Below, in pieces: positions 22,130-34,500 of a DNA stretch of 64,000 nucleotides. The stretch's first letter is position 1, and each line of letters opens with the position of its first letter. Origin of the DNA: Owenia fusiformis (lineage: Eukaryota > Annelida > Polychaeta > Sabellida > Oweniidae). A program made the position numbers and the translations under genes. The notes beneath the pieces are model-generated. The model made no database searches and was not told the origin of the DNA. It saw nothing but the letters and a program-made list of their open reading frames with translations. The stretch spans positions 34,430,109 through 34,494,108 of the forward strand of contig CAIIXF020000002.1 of assembly GCA_903813345.2 (NCBI GenBank), given 5' to 3'.

Positions 22130-22440
22130 CACAATCAAAGACAGTAATTTTTATTGTGGCACAATCAGTCAAGTACAATAAAACAATCCTTTATTATTGA
22201 GGCACAACCAGTCTAGCACAACCTAAGGGAACTGTTCATTATTAAGGTAGTTCAACAAGAGCAAGGGCAACAGCCTTCATTTAATTAGACGCAATCAGTC
22301 AAACACAACCAAAACCAATCATCCTTCTTTAGGCATAATCAGTGAAGCACAATCAAGAGTGACCATTATTTTTTTAGGCACAATCAGTCAACCACAATCA
22401 AAAACAATGATTTGCGATTGCAGATTGAAACAAAAAGAAC
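22130..22440. repeat. Degenerate ~60-bp tandem repeat
   Basis: About five imperfect units with GGCACAATCAGTCAA and CACAACC/CACAATCA words. No coding capacity; it lies between the zinc-finger locus and the presumed anoctamin promoter. Confidence 0.55.
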
Positions 22441-22559
22441 ACATGACTAAATTATAGTCATGGTCCTTAGTCCTTAATCCTTGTCCGGAAAATGATAACA
22501 TTACTTTGAATTTCTTATCCCGGGTCTGTTGCCGAGTTTACAACAAACGAAAAGGACGA

Positions 22560-22730
22560 ACAGGTGCCCGTTATTTGATTGGTCAATCGACCTGGCAACT
22601 GCCACGTGACCAAACAAATTCGCCATTTTTTCTATTAATCAAATTGGATCAGTTAGAATTAATCAGTTAAAATACAGCAAGATGGATACAACAAATACGT
22701 TTATATAACGAGAGATAATCAAGGTGTGTT
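22560..22730 (+). promoter_or_regulatory. Possible anoctamin promoter and non-coding first exon
   Basis: A locally less AT-rich stretch with an inverted CCAAT box (GATTGG, 22577-22582) and an E-box CACGTG (22603-22608). It is followed by sequence ending AATCAAG|GTGTGT at 22723/22724, which could be a splice donor. The first coding exon at 25095 begins at an acceptor, so at least one upstream non-coding exon must exist. Placing it here is inference from position and motifs only. Confidence 0.3.
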
Positions 22731-23135
22731 TATTTTATATCTTTCGACAATAATTATTTATCGATCATCATCTAAACTTCGAAGTTTTACGGCTAAATGG
22801 CGACCAAAATTCTTGAAAATGAAGAAAAAATAAAATTTTAAAAAGCCAAGATTTTCATAGCAATTGTTTCGGTATAAAGTAAGTGCGTAGATCTATATGA
22901 TCTAACCCAGGACCTTCAAAATATAGGTCGGGATTAATGATTTAATATGTCAAGTGTCGGTCATCTTTATCTCAGACTCGATGTCACTTAGAAATTGTAT
23001 CCGGAGATGATGGAAAATTAGTCACAATGAATATCAATTCAAGGTCAAGGATCAAGAGCTCATGAAAGCAGACGCTATCTATAATAAGACTTATGCAACA
23101 CAACCGTCACCCTGTTATTTAGGGTTATAAGTTTC

Positions 23136-23630
23136 GCAAGGATCCTGCCATGACCGTGGTAGTGTTATCGTGAAAGCCTGGCATAACCGTGACAATGTTA
23201 TATTATATTGCAAGGCCTGTCATGACCGTGGTAATGTTAAAGCCTGGTATGACCGTGAAAATGCTATATTATATTGCAAGGATTGTCATGACCGTGGTAA
23301 TGTTAAAGCCTGATATGACTGTGACAATGCTATATTTTAGTAGCATGAGAATACCGTAATAAATATTTCATCGTTTAATTACTTTAAATGTTTAAATCTA
23401 GAGTACTATACATGTAGAGAAAGAAAAGAAAAGACAAAGAAATTTTAGATTCATTAACTCATAATTCATTTCCGCAAACTATAATTCTAATCTCATTCAA
23501 GAATGTGAATATTGTCACAGTCATATCAGGCTTTAACATTTACCACAATTATGACAGCTTTGCAACCATTGTTACGCTCATATCAGGCTTTAACATTACC
23601 ACGGTTATGACAGGCCTTGCAATATAATAT
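23136..23630. mobile_element. Inverted and direct repeats of a CATGACCGTGGTAATG unit
   Basis: Three direct copies of ~85 bp (GACCGTGGTAATGTTAAAGC and TATATTATATTGCAAGG words) at 23136-23336 face two inverted copies at about 23510-23630 (GCTTTAACATTACCACGG). Probably a foldback element or the remnant of nested ones. No gene. Confidence 0.5.
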
Positions 23631-23713
23631 GAAAAAAAAATTTAGAAAATGTCTATTTGCATTAGTGTACAAAGAGCATGTAAAAATATTAGAAAATGTC
23701 TATTTGCATTATT

Positions 23714-25028
23714 ATGTCCCCACCACATAGTGTGGGGCCATATTGTCGGCCTAGGCGCGTCCGTCCGTCTGTCTGTCCGTCTGTCCGTCTGTCTGTCCGT
23801 ACGTCCGGCAGTTTTCTCCAAAACCACTACAGATATCACCTTCAAATTTTCAGGGATAACTTATGAGTGCATACAGATGTGGATGAAAAAAAATTAACTC
23901 GATACCTACTTCCTGTTGGCCATTTTGAAGTCAAATGCTAAAATCCTTGTCTGCAAACTTTAAGAAAAACTGCTTCACAGTTGCTTTTAAAACTTTAACA
24001 TCTTGTTCAGCTCACTTCATTCTAGATCTGATTAGGTTTTTGACCTGCTAGCTCAGTCATGTCAGCCATTTTGATTGCTTAAGAAAAGTTAGCGCGCGAT
24101 AATACTTTGTATCATATTGAATGGTGTTTTTGAGTTTTCATACTTTAACTATTTAGTAGCTTTATAAATAATTTCAGATGTACTTTGCTGTAAAAGCCTA
24201 CTTTATTGTTAACAGTAGTTATATGTGATAATTTTGTAAAAAGAAATCAGCAAAAACTCATAAGGACTTTTTTATTGTCGGCCATTTTGGATTTTTCGGT
24301 CCTAAAATCTTGTCTGTGAAGTCTTGTCTGCGCGTTTTCAGGTGAACCGTTTGGTGGATCAATTTCAAATTTTCAGGAATGATTCTTAGTATAAAAATCT
24401 AGATCTCATTAGTTTTTTGGCATTCTGGGTAAATGTCAAGGCAGCCATTTTGGATTTTCCGTCCTAAAATCTTGTCTGTAAAGTCTTGTCTACTCGTTTT
24501 CAGGTGAACCGTTTCGTAGATCAATTTCAAATTTTCAGGAATGATTCTTAGTATGAAAATCTAGAACTGATTAGTTTTTTTGCATTCTGGGTAAATGTCA
24601 AGGCAGCCATTTTGGATTTTCCATCCTGAAATCTTGTCTGTAAAGTCTTGTTTACATGTTTTCTGGTTAACTGTGTGACAGATCAATTTCAAATTTTCAG
24701 GGATGATTCTTAGTATGAAAATCTACAAACAGATTAGTTTTTTGACATTCTGGGTAAATGTCAAGGCAGCCATTTTGGATTTTCCATCCTGAAATCTTGT
24801 CTGTAAAGTCTTGTTTACATGTTTTCTGGTTAACTGTGTGACGGATCAATTTCAAATTTTCAGGGGTGGTTCTTAGTATGAAAATCTAGAACTGACTAAA
24901 TTTTTGGCATTCTGGGTAAATTTTAAGGTGGCCACTTTGGATTTTCCGTCCTCAAATTGTGTTGGTAAAGTCTTGTCTACTCATTTTCAGGATAACCATT
25001 TCACGGGATCACCACTTGGTGGGGACAT
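23714..25028. mobile_element. 1.3-kb element with ATGTCCCCACCA termini and internal 150-bp repeats
   Basis: ATGTCCCCACCA (23714-23725) and TGGTGGGGACAT (25017-25028) are perfect 12-bp inverted ends. Inside the left end is a CCGT/CTGT microsatellite (23758-23815). The right half holds about five degenerate ~150-bp direct repeats with GCCATTTTGGATTTTCC, ATCTTGTCTGTAAAGTCTTG and GATTCTTAGTATGAAAATCT. No transposase. Microsatellite-bearing elements of this style are common in molluscs. It ends 66 bp before the first anoctamin coding exon. Confidence 0.6.
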
Positions 25029-25094
25029 TTTGTACACATTTGTGTTCTTGTAAATGTACATGTATTAGAAAAGCATATCTATATTCTGTTTCAG

Positions 25095-25560
25095 GATGGA
25101 CGGAGAAGATGAACGACTTGATGTGCCACCAGTCAGCCAGAGTGGCTCTGCAGTTCTTCACAAACTCCCAGCAATTGACACAAGCAAGACAGAGCTCAAT
25201 GGAGATGTACAACGGAAAAAACATAAAAAGAAACGGAAAAAGCAAAAACACAAGGTTCAAATTGAGGAACCTCCAATTATGACACAAATAGAGGATAACT
25301 CGGGAGAAATCCGTCCACCTATTATTGACTATGTCCTGGTTTTTGAATATAAGGAAATTGATGACGAAGAAGAGAACAAGGATTCTAAGCTGAACAAAGC
25401 AAAAGAAAGGAGGACTAAGTTTGAGAAGTTAATGGCAGAAGAGAGGATTAAAGTTCAAATTGAAGACATTGGGAATTTGAGATTTCTGCTTCTAACAACA
25501 TCCTTTAGTAGGCTATGTGAGGAAGCAGAGCATGTTAAATTAGAAATGCCTTTGGCAGAG
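25095..25560 (+). CDS. ANO: Anoctamin coding exon 1 (start codon, N-terminal cytosolic part)
   Basis: Acceptor CTGTTTCAG ends at 25094 and ATG follows one base later (residues 1-155). Residues ~39-52 are strongly basic (KKHKKKRKKQKHK), then IDYVLVFEYKEIDDEEE, the first strand of the anoctamin dimerisation domain (family: xDYVLVYxxK). The exon ends LEMPLAE|GTAAGA, phase 0, matching the FLKLxMP motif of relatives. The frame remains open to 25620 beyond the donor, but that is intron. Confidence 0.85.
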
Positions 25561-28500
25561 GTAAGAGTGTGTACATTGTTCCTGATATTTGAAACTAAAC
25601 CCTTTGAAATTGATGTATGACTTGTCCCGATCAGTCTCTGCTCCTATGATTTTTATGGCACCATCAAAAGTGGTGACATGTTGTTACAGTCTCTGACTAT
25701 TTTGTGGAAAGTTCAGCTGAGCATCTGTAACAAGTGTGGAAGTGACATTTTGCATTTTCATGCCTTGTATGCTAGCAGCAACATTGAGAGAGATGAATTG
25801 AAAGGGGGGTTACATTGTACATTCACAATTTACCTTTCCATCTTACATATTTCCTCTTTCATACATATTCGCTAAACAATTCTAATTTTATTTGATTATT
25901 ATTTTAACCAGCTCACCTAAACTATGATAAATATCATCGTAAATGTTATTAATTGATATATTTTATTCATGTTGTACATGTATATTCCAGGGCCGTATTG
26001 AGGACCCTGTCACTGGGTGCTGGGACAGGCTAAAAGACAAGTTGAGAACCGACACAGAGGACGATTTTGTCAGTGCCCCTTTCACGCTCCAGACACCAGA
26101 TGTCTTCAAAGACTGGGACAAACCAGAGATATTCTTCCGACCTTCACTCAGACAGCTTTTAGTAAGTCGCTTTTGTTTCCAAGGCTGCCTTGGATATATA
26201 AAATAGACAAGGCAAATTTTAAAAGTTGTGCAAATAAACCACTTGTATTCATACAATGGCTAAATTCTGTATACTTGTTATTTTAAGTTTATTCTTCTTC
26301 ATTTTGTTTTTGAATAAATAATTAATGTTTTAATCAGTATTTATACTGAACTTCTGCAGCTTTATTGTATCATGAAAGCATGAGATTACTTGTGATAAAA
26401 GCAATCCAATACTACACAATCTCTGTATAGAATTAAATGAAAAACTTCCCCATACCTTTTTCAATCCAACACTGCTCTGTCTCTCAGGAGATACACCTAT
26501 TATGCTTTATTACTTTTCTACAATTCAATAACACCAGGAGTTATTTAAGAAGAAAAATCTAGGCTATAGTAAATAATTAATAATTAAATGATTACTCTCT
26601 CCCTTGTATCCAATCCTGCATTTAAATATTGTCATATAGTGAAAACAGTTAGTGGAACACCTCTGTAAGTGGAACACATTTTAAGTTATATAGACTATTG
26701 ACTAATGTTAAATGAAAAAATGGAAAGTGAATACCTCTGTAAGTGGACCTTAATTTTAAATGAACCTCTAAAAGAAGAACACATATTAAGTGGAACACTT
26801 TTAAATTACTGTTTTCACTTATATACGTTTAACTGCTACGTACGGTTAACCATGTGTTTCATATACATTTATATCCAGTATATATTCATTGTTTATTAAC
26901 CAAAAACATGGAGGTATTGTATACATGTACTATAATATTGATTTTCAAGGTTATATAAGAATTCTACCCATCCCCTTTCGTACTGCTCAGAATAATGCTA
27001 AACATGTTTTTAGCTCACATGATGAGCAGTTGTTATGGCCCACTTGTCTGTCTGTCAACATAGAAATCTACAACAACAATTCAGATGGTTTCATATTTAA
27101 AATGTGTTAATATAACATTGTCATTTGTCTCATAAACTGACGGTGTCAAAAGCTTGCCTTGTTTCAAAATGGCGACCATTTTTATTGTGGAAAAATCAGG
27201 GTTTCAGCTATTTTGTTCAGAACTCAACAAGTGTTCCGCCAATTTGCTTGAAATTGTACACATTTCCTAATTTATAGTTTATCAATAACATCTACCAGTT
27301 TGAGCAAATTACTTTAACTACTGTAGCCGTTTACTAATAGATTTCAATTCCAGGTGAATATACTCGATTTATGCATTATTGATTATATGTCTCACATAAT
27401 ATGTACCAGCTTTTAAAGCACAATGGCTATAGAATATATAATGAGCTGTTCATTGAACAGCCAACAGTTCATTTATGGAATATTGCACAATTTTTAATAT
27501 CACATTTACTATTCTAGTACCTTAACGTCATTTCAATGTTTCACTTAGAAATTCTAAAAAAAATTGCCTTGACCTAAAGTTTTGCACGAACATTTAAAAA
27601 AATTTAAATTTTGCACGAGAAAATCCTAAAATGTTACACTAAGAAAATCAATAAATGTTTTCAAAAACTTTAAAAAAGCAAAAATGTTGCACTTAAAAGA
27701 TAAAATTCTGAATGTTCCTTTCAAAGAGTCGCCACATCAAAAAAATCCTAAGATGTAAATGTATGTAATTGGTGATGTAATGTATCCATCAGAAAAAATA
27801 ACTGGTGATGTAATGTATCCATCGGAAAAAATATTGAATCTAACATATTTTCCCCTTTAACTGCATTTATTTTTATTTTGTGTTGCAGACTAACCACATT
27901 CTTATCAATCTGGACATCACAAACAAGAAAGATATAGATGAAGATGAACCCATGTCTAAAAAAGGTAATAGAATGTAGGGGATGTAGGGGTATCTGAATG
28001 TATCATGGATCTAAAAAAGTATTAGAATGTAGGGGATGTAGGAGTATCTTGAAAACCTTTTGAAAATGTTTCAAGAACTTATTCAGTCATGAAAAATAAT
28101 GTTAGATGATAATTAAAATATATTTGCAAATCTTTCACGGGCCTTTATAAAGATTACTCCTACTCTAATAAAATTAACCAATGGATTTCTTCTCTCTGTA
28201 AAGTAACTAAAAGATATTGTGTTGTTCAGCAAAGTGATTTTCATTGAAGATAAGAGGAGAAATAATCATTGTGTGAATTAATGGATAAATGGTATATATT
28301 TTTGTTAATCATTAATTTGATTTTTAGCGAATAAACAATTAACATGTAGACTTGGTGAGGCTACAGAATAGTTGTTAAATTTGAAGTTATATTTGTTAAT
28401 GTTTTCATTTATTTCAGTTACATTAAGTTTTTGTTATGCCAATTTTTTTTGATAAATAGCAAGTTATTTAAATTTGAATATTTGCAATCATTAGACTTGT

Positions 28501-31500
28501 GAAAATGATACTTTTTATCGTACCTTAAAAGAACTACAATGTTAGTTTGGCAGGTTAGTGGTGGTCACTCACTTGTCAGCACATTTCCTGACAAACCATT
28601 TAACAAATAGATTTCCAGGCATTAGAATATTGAATTGAATAGTTTATGGATTAATTTTAGGGCAGACACTTTACAGTTTTAGGTACGATATTTATCCCTG
28701 TGTGTCTGGTAAAATATATGATCTAATTATAAAAGGTTTATTAAACCAGTGGGGTTACCAGTATCAGAGATTCAAAAATGTGAACTTTTAGTATTCACTA
28801 TTCCAGGTCTTCCGTATTTGCTTCACAAAGGTGCCTATAAAGATGCTTTTACCATACACACGCCATCTATTGGGGATCCAGACTGCATAGAGGAGCGGGA
28901 AGAACGCCTTAAACAAAAAGCTGCCGAAACAGGAGAGAAATTCTCAAAAAAATCAATCGATCATGACACTATTGAAGACGATTGGTCAAAGTTTTGCCGA
29001 AAACCAGATGAACGGCAGTTGCTTAATGACACATGGACTAAAATCTACAAATTCCAACCTATGTGGAAAATCAGGAATTATTTTGGCGAAAAAGTTGGAT
29101 TCTATTTTGCGTGGTCTGGACAGTTGATTACATCTTTAATATTCCCAGTTGTGTTTGGCTTGGCTATATTTTCCTATGGATTATATTTGAGGTAAGAAAC
29201 ATTTGCGAAAAACCTGTGTATCTGAACACCTATCTGAACACCTCTCAATATGACTTAAATTGAGGTCGAAATGATTTGATAATCGTATATATTACATTGG
29301 CGTAGCTAGGGGGAGCGATGGGTGCCCCCACAAAAGCAAAAAAAAGAGCAAAAACAGAAAAAAGCTATTTTGTAAAATTTGTTGAAAAAACATTAACAAA
29401 TTATAGTTTGAAATGCTCAGAGTGCATTATATACAATGTAGATTTTAAAAAATGTCCATGGTTGAATACCCGTGCTCTCCTTTTGGTGCTCGCTTCGCTC
29501 ACAGTGACCCAAAAAATCTCACCCCCTTGACAATTGCTGTTTACATCCATATGCCATGTATTATGTAATATACATATGAAAAGGATGCTTTTGGCGTCAA
29601 ATCACCAACCTCAAACTTATTGAACTGTACAGGAGATTGTTGTATGTATATTTTGTTGTAGTATTATGTCCTATCAAGTTGAGAAAAACATCGTAGCTAC
29701 GAATGCAACCACCACAAATTCCTCTATTTTGTTGTAGTATTATGTCCTATCAAGTTGAGAAAAACATCGTAGCTACGAATGCAACCACTACAAATTCCTC
29801 TATTTTGTTGTAGTATTATGTCATATCAAGTTGAGAAGAACATCGTAGCTATGAATGCAACCATTACTAATTCCTCTATTTTGTTGTAGTATTATGTCAT
29901 ATCAAGTTGAGAAGAACATTGTAGCTACGAATGCAACCACCACAAATTCCTCTATTTTGTTGTAGTATTATGTCCTATCAAGTTGAGAAAAACATCGTAG
30001 CTATGAATGCAACCACCACAAATTCCTCTATTTTGTTGTAGTATTATGTCATATCAAGTTGAGAAGAACATCGTATCTATGAATGCAACCACTACAAATT
30101 CCTCTATTTTGTTGTAGTATTATGTCATATCAAGTTGAGAAGAACATCGTATCTATGAATGCAACCACTACAAATTCTTCATCTGGTATAGCTGGCCTCA
30201 TATCTGAGTAAGTAAATTGTTATCATATAAATGGTATATTGTGCTGGATTTAGTAGCTAAAGGCGCAAGGTGATCCACTCTTCATTACATTTCATACTTA
30301 TCTGTTTGCAAAAACAAAATTCAATCAATATAGCTGACTTCCAAATTATGTCATTACTCATTTTCAGATTTTTACAACTCAAAGTCATCATTTATAGATT
30401 ACTCCACTGATATAATTTTACACTATTGATATTTTATTATTTTGATACCAACTAAAATAGCAAGTTACACTTTTAATACCTTAGTACAAATATCATATTA
30501 TGAACAATTAAAGAATAAAGAATTATTATTTTATAGTGCAAAAGAGCTGGTCTTTGATCTCCTTGATGTCATAAAAGAATCATTTGATAATGAAGTCACT
30601 CCATTCTTTGCCCTTGTCATGTGTCTCTGGGGTAAGTATATGTGTGCAATATGTGTGTACAATAAGTACATGTATGCAGTATACAATAAGTACACAGCAT
30701 ACAATAAGTACATTTAAGCATTATAAACAGTATGCAATAAGCACATATATGCAGTTTACAATAAGTACATATACACAGTAAACAATAAGTACACAACATA
30801 CAATAAGTACATATAAACAGAATACAATAAGTACATATACACTGTATACAATAAGTAAACAGCATACAATAAGTACATGCATGCAGTATACAATAGTACA
30901 CAGCATACAATAAGTACATTTAAGCAATATACAGTATGCGATAAGGACATACATGTATACACAGTATACTATAAGTACATATACACAGTAAACAATGAGT
31001 ATTTAGTACCTATACACAGTTATGTCTCTTGGGTACACATATACATGTTGATAAATGATTGTTTGAAAACTTAAATATCTTCTACTGATTGAACCCATTC
31101 CCTCTTTTAAAAATTTTCATAATTGAACAAAATTAGAAATGACAACACAGAGTTATGGTTGTCATACATTGCTCTTGACAATAATATCATAGATTCTGCA
31201 CAACATGAGAGAATGTTGGAAATGAAACATGGGGCTTAATGCAAGGCAGACCTTATAATCTTGATTAATAATCTTGATTAATATTTCCAGGTACATTGTT
31301 TCTTGAGGCTTGGAAGCGCAAGAATGCAACTCTAGCATATGAGTGGGATGTTGATTCATTTTCAATGAGTGAACCTGATAGACCACAGTTTGTGGGCACA
31401 CATGAGAAACAGGTAAGAATGCAACTCTAGCATATGAGTGGGATGTTGATTCATTTTCAATGAGTGAACCTGATAGACCACAGTTTGTAGGCACGCATGA

Positions 31501-34500
31501 GAAACAGGTAAGAATGCAACTCTAGCATATGAGTGGGATGTTGATTCATTTTCAATGAGTGAACCTGATAGACCACAGTTTGTGGGCACACATGAGAAAC
31601 AGGTAAGAATGCAACTCTAGCATATGAGTGGGATGTTGATTCATTTTCAATGAGTGAACCTGATAGACCACAGTTTGTAGGGACACATGAGAAACAGGTA
31701 AGAATGCAACTCTAGCATATGAATGGGATGTTGATTCATTTTCAATGAGTGAACTTAGACCACAGTTGGTAGACACACATGAGAAACAGGTAAGAATGCA
31801 ACTCTAGCATATGAGTGGGATGTTGATTCATTTTCAATGAGTGAACCTGATAGACCACAGTTTGTAGGCACACATGAGAAACAGGTAAGAATGCAACTCT
31901 TGCATATGAGTGGGATGTTGATTCATATTCAATGAGTGAACCTGATAGACCACAGTTTGTAGGCACACATGGGAAACAGGTAAGAATGCAACTCTAGCAT
32001 TTGAATGGGATGTTGATTCATTTTCAATGAGTGAACCTGATAGACCACAGTTTGTGGGCACACATGAGAAACAGGTAAGAATGCAACTCTAGCATTTGAA
32101 TGGGATGTTGATTCATTTTCAATGAGTGAACCTGATAGACCACAGTTTGTGGGTACACATGAGAAACAGGTAAGAATGCAACTCTAGCATATGAATAGGA
32201 TGTTGATTCATTTTCAATGAGTAAACCTGATAGACCACAGTTTGTAGGGACACATGAGAAACAGGTAAGAATGCAACTTTAGCATATGAGTGGGATGTTG
32301 ATTCATTTTCAATGAGTGAACCTGATAGACCACAGTTTGTAGGCACACATGAGAACGGGTAAGAATGCAACTTTAGCATATGAGTGGGATGTTGATTCAT
32401 ATTCAATGTGTGAACCTGATAGACCACAGTTTGTAGGCACACATGAGAAACAGGTAAGAATGCAACTTTAGCATATGAGTGGGATGTTGATTCATTTTCA
32501 ATGAGTGAACCTGATAGACCACAGTTTGTGGGCACACATGAGAAACAGGTAAGAATGCAACTCTAGCATATGAATGGGATGTTGATTCATTTTCAATGAG
32601 TGAACTTAGACCACAGTTTGTAGGCACACATGAGAAACAGGTAAGAATGCAACTTTAGCATATGAGTGGGATGTTGATTCATTTTCAATGAGTGAACCTG
32701 ATAGACCACAGTTTGTGGGCACACATGAGAAACAGGTAAGAATGCAACTCTTGCATATGAATGGGATGTTGATTCATTTTCAATGAGTGAACCTGATAGA
32801 CCACAGTTTGTAGGCACACATGAGAAACAGGTAAGAATGCAACTCTAGCATATGAGTGGGATGTTGATTCATTTTCAATGAGTGAACCTGATAGACCACA
32901 GTTTGTGGGCACACATGAGAAACAGGTAAGAATGCAACTCTAGCATATGAGTGGGATGTTGATTCATTTTCAATGAGTGAACCTGATAGACCACAGTTTG
33001 TAGGGACACATGAGAAACAGGTAAGAATGCAACTCTAGCATATGAGTGGGATGTTGATTCATTTTCAATGAGTGAACCTGATAGACCACAGTTTGTGGGC
33101 ACACATGAGAAACAGGTAAGAATGCAACTCTTGCATATGAATGGGATGTTGATTCATTTTCAATGAGTGAACCTGATAGACCACAGTTTGTGGGCACACA
33201 TGAGAAACAGGTAAGAATGCAACTCTTGCATATGAATGGGATGTTGATTCATTTTCAATGAGTGAACTTAGACCACAGTTTGTAGGCACACATGAGAAAC
33301 AGGTAAGAATGCAACTCTAGCATATGAGTGTGATGTTGATTCATTCTCAATGAGTGAACCTGATAGACCACAGTTTGTGGGCACACATGAGAAACAGGTA
33401 AGAATGCAACTCTAGCATATGAGTGGGATGTTGATTCATATTCAATGAGTGAACCTGATAGACCACAGTTTGTGGGCACACATGAGAAACAGGTAAGAAT
33501 GCAACTTTAGCATATGAGTGGGATGTTGATTCATTTTCAATGAGTGAACCTGATAGACCACAGTTTGTGGGCACACATGAGAAACAGGTAAGAATGCAAC
33601 TCTAGCATATGAATGGGATGTTGATTCATATTCAATGTGTGAACCTGATAGACCACAGTTTGTAGGCACACATGAGAAACAGGTAAGAATGCAACTCTAG
33701 CATATGAGTGGGATGTTGATTCATTTTCAATGAGTGAACCTGATAGACCACAGTTTGTGGGCACACATGAGAAACAGGTAAGAATGCAACTCTAGGATAT
33801 GAATGGGATGTTGATTCATTTTCAATGAGTGAACTTAGACCACAGTTTGTAGGCACACATGAGAAACAGGTAAGAATGCAACTCTAGCATATGAGTGGGA
33901 TGTTGATTCATATTCAATGAGTGAACCTGATAGACCACAGTTTGTGGGCACACATGAGAAACAGGTAAGAATGCAACTCTAGCATATGAATGGGATGTTG
34001 ATTCATATTCAATGTGTGAACCTGATAGACCACAGTTTGTAGGCACACATGAGAAACAGGTAAGAATGCAACTCTAGCATATGAGTGGGATGTTGATTCA
34101 TTTTCAATGAGTGAACCTGATAGACCACAGTTTGTAGGCACACATGAGAAACAGGTAAGAATGCAACTATAGCATATGAATGGGATGTTGATTCATTTTC
34201 AATGAGTGAACCTGATAGACCACAGTTTGTAGGCACACATGAGAAACAGGTAAGAATGCAACTCTAGCATATGAATGGGATGTTGATTCATTTTCAATGA
34301 GTGAACCTGATAGACCACAGTTTGTGGGCACACATGAGAAACAGGTAAGAATGCAACTCTAGCATATGAGTGGGATGTTGATTCATTTTCAATGAGTGAA
34401 CCTGATAGACCACAGTTTGTAGGCACACATGAGAAACAGGTAAGAATGCAACTCTAGCATATGAGTGGGATGTTGATTCATTTTCAATGAGTGAACCTGA

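Noticed and set aside
25009-25287. Minus-strand open frame over anoctamin exon 1
   Set aside because: Shadow of the + strand exon, which has clean splice sites and family motifs.
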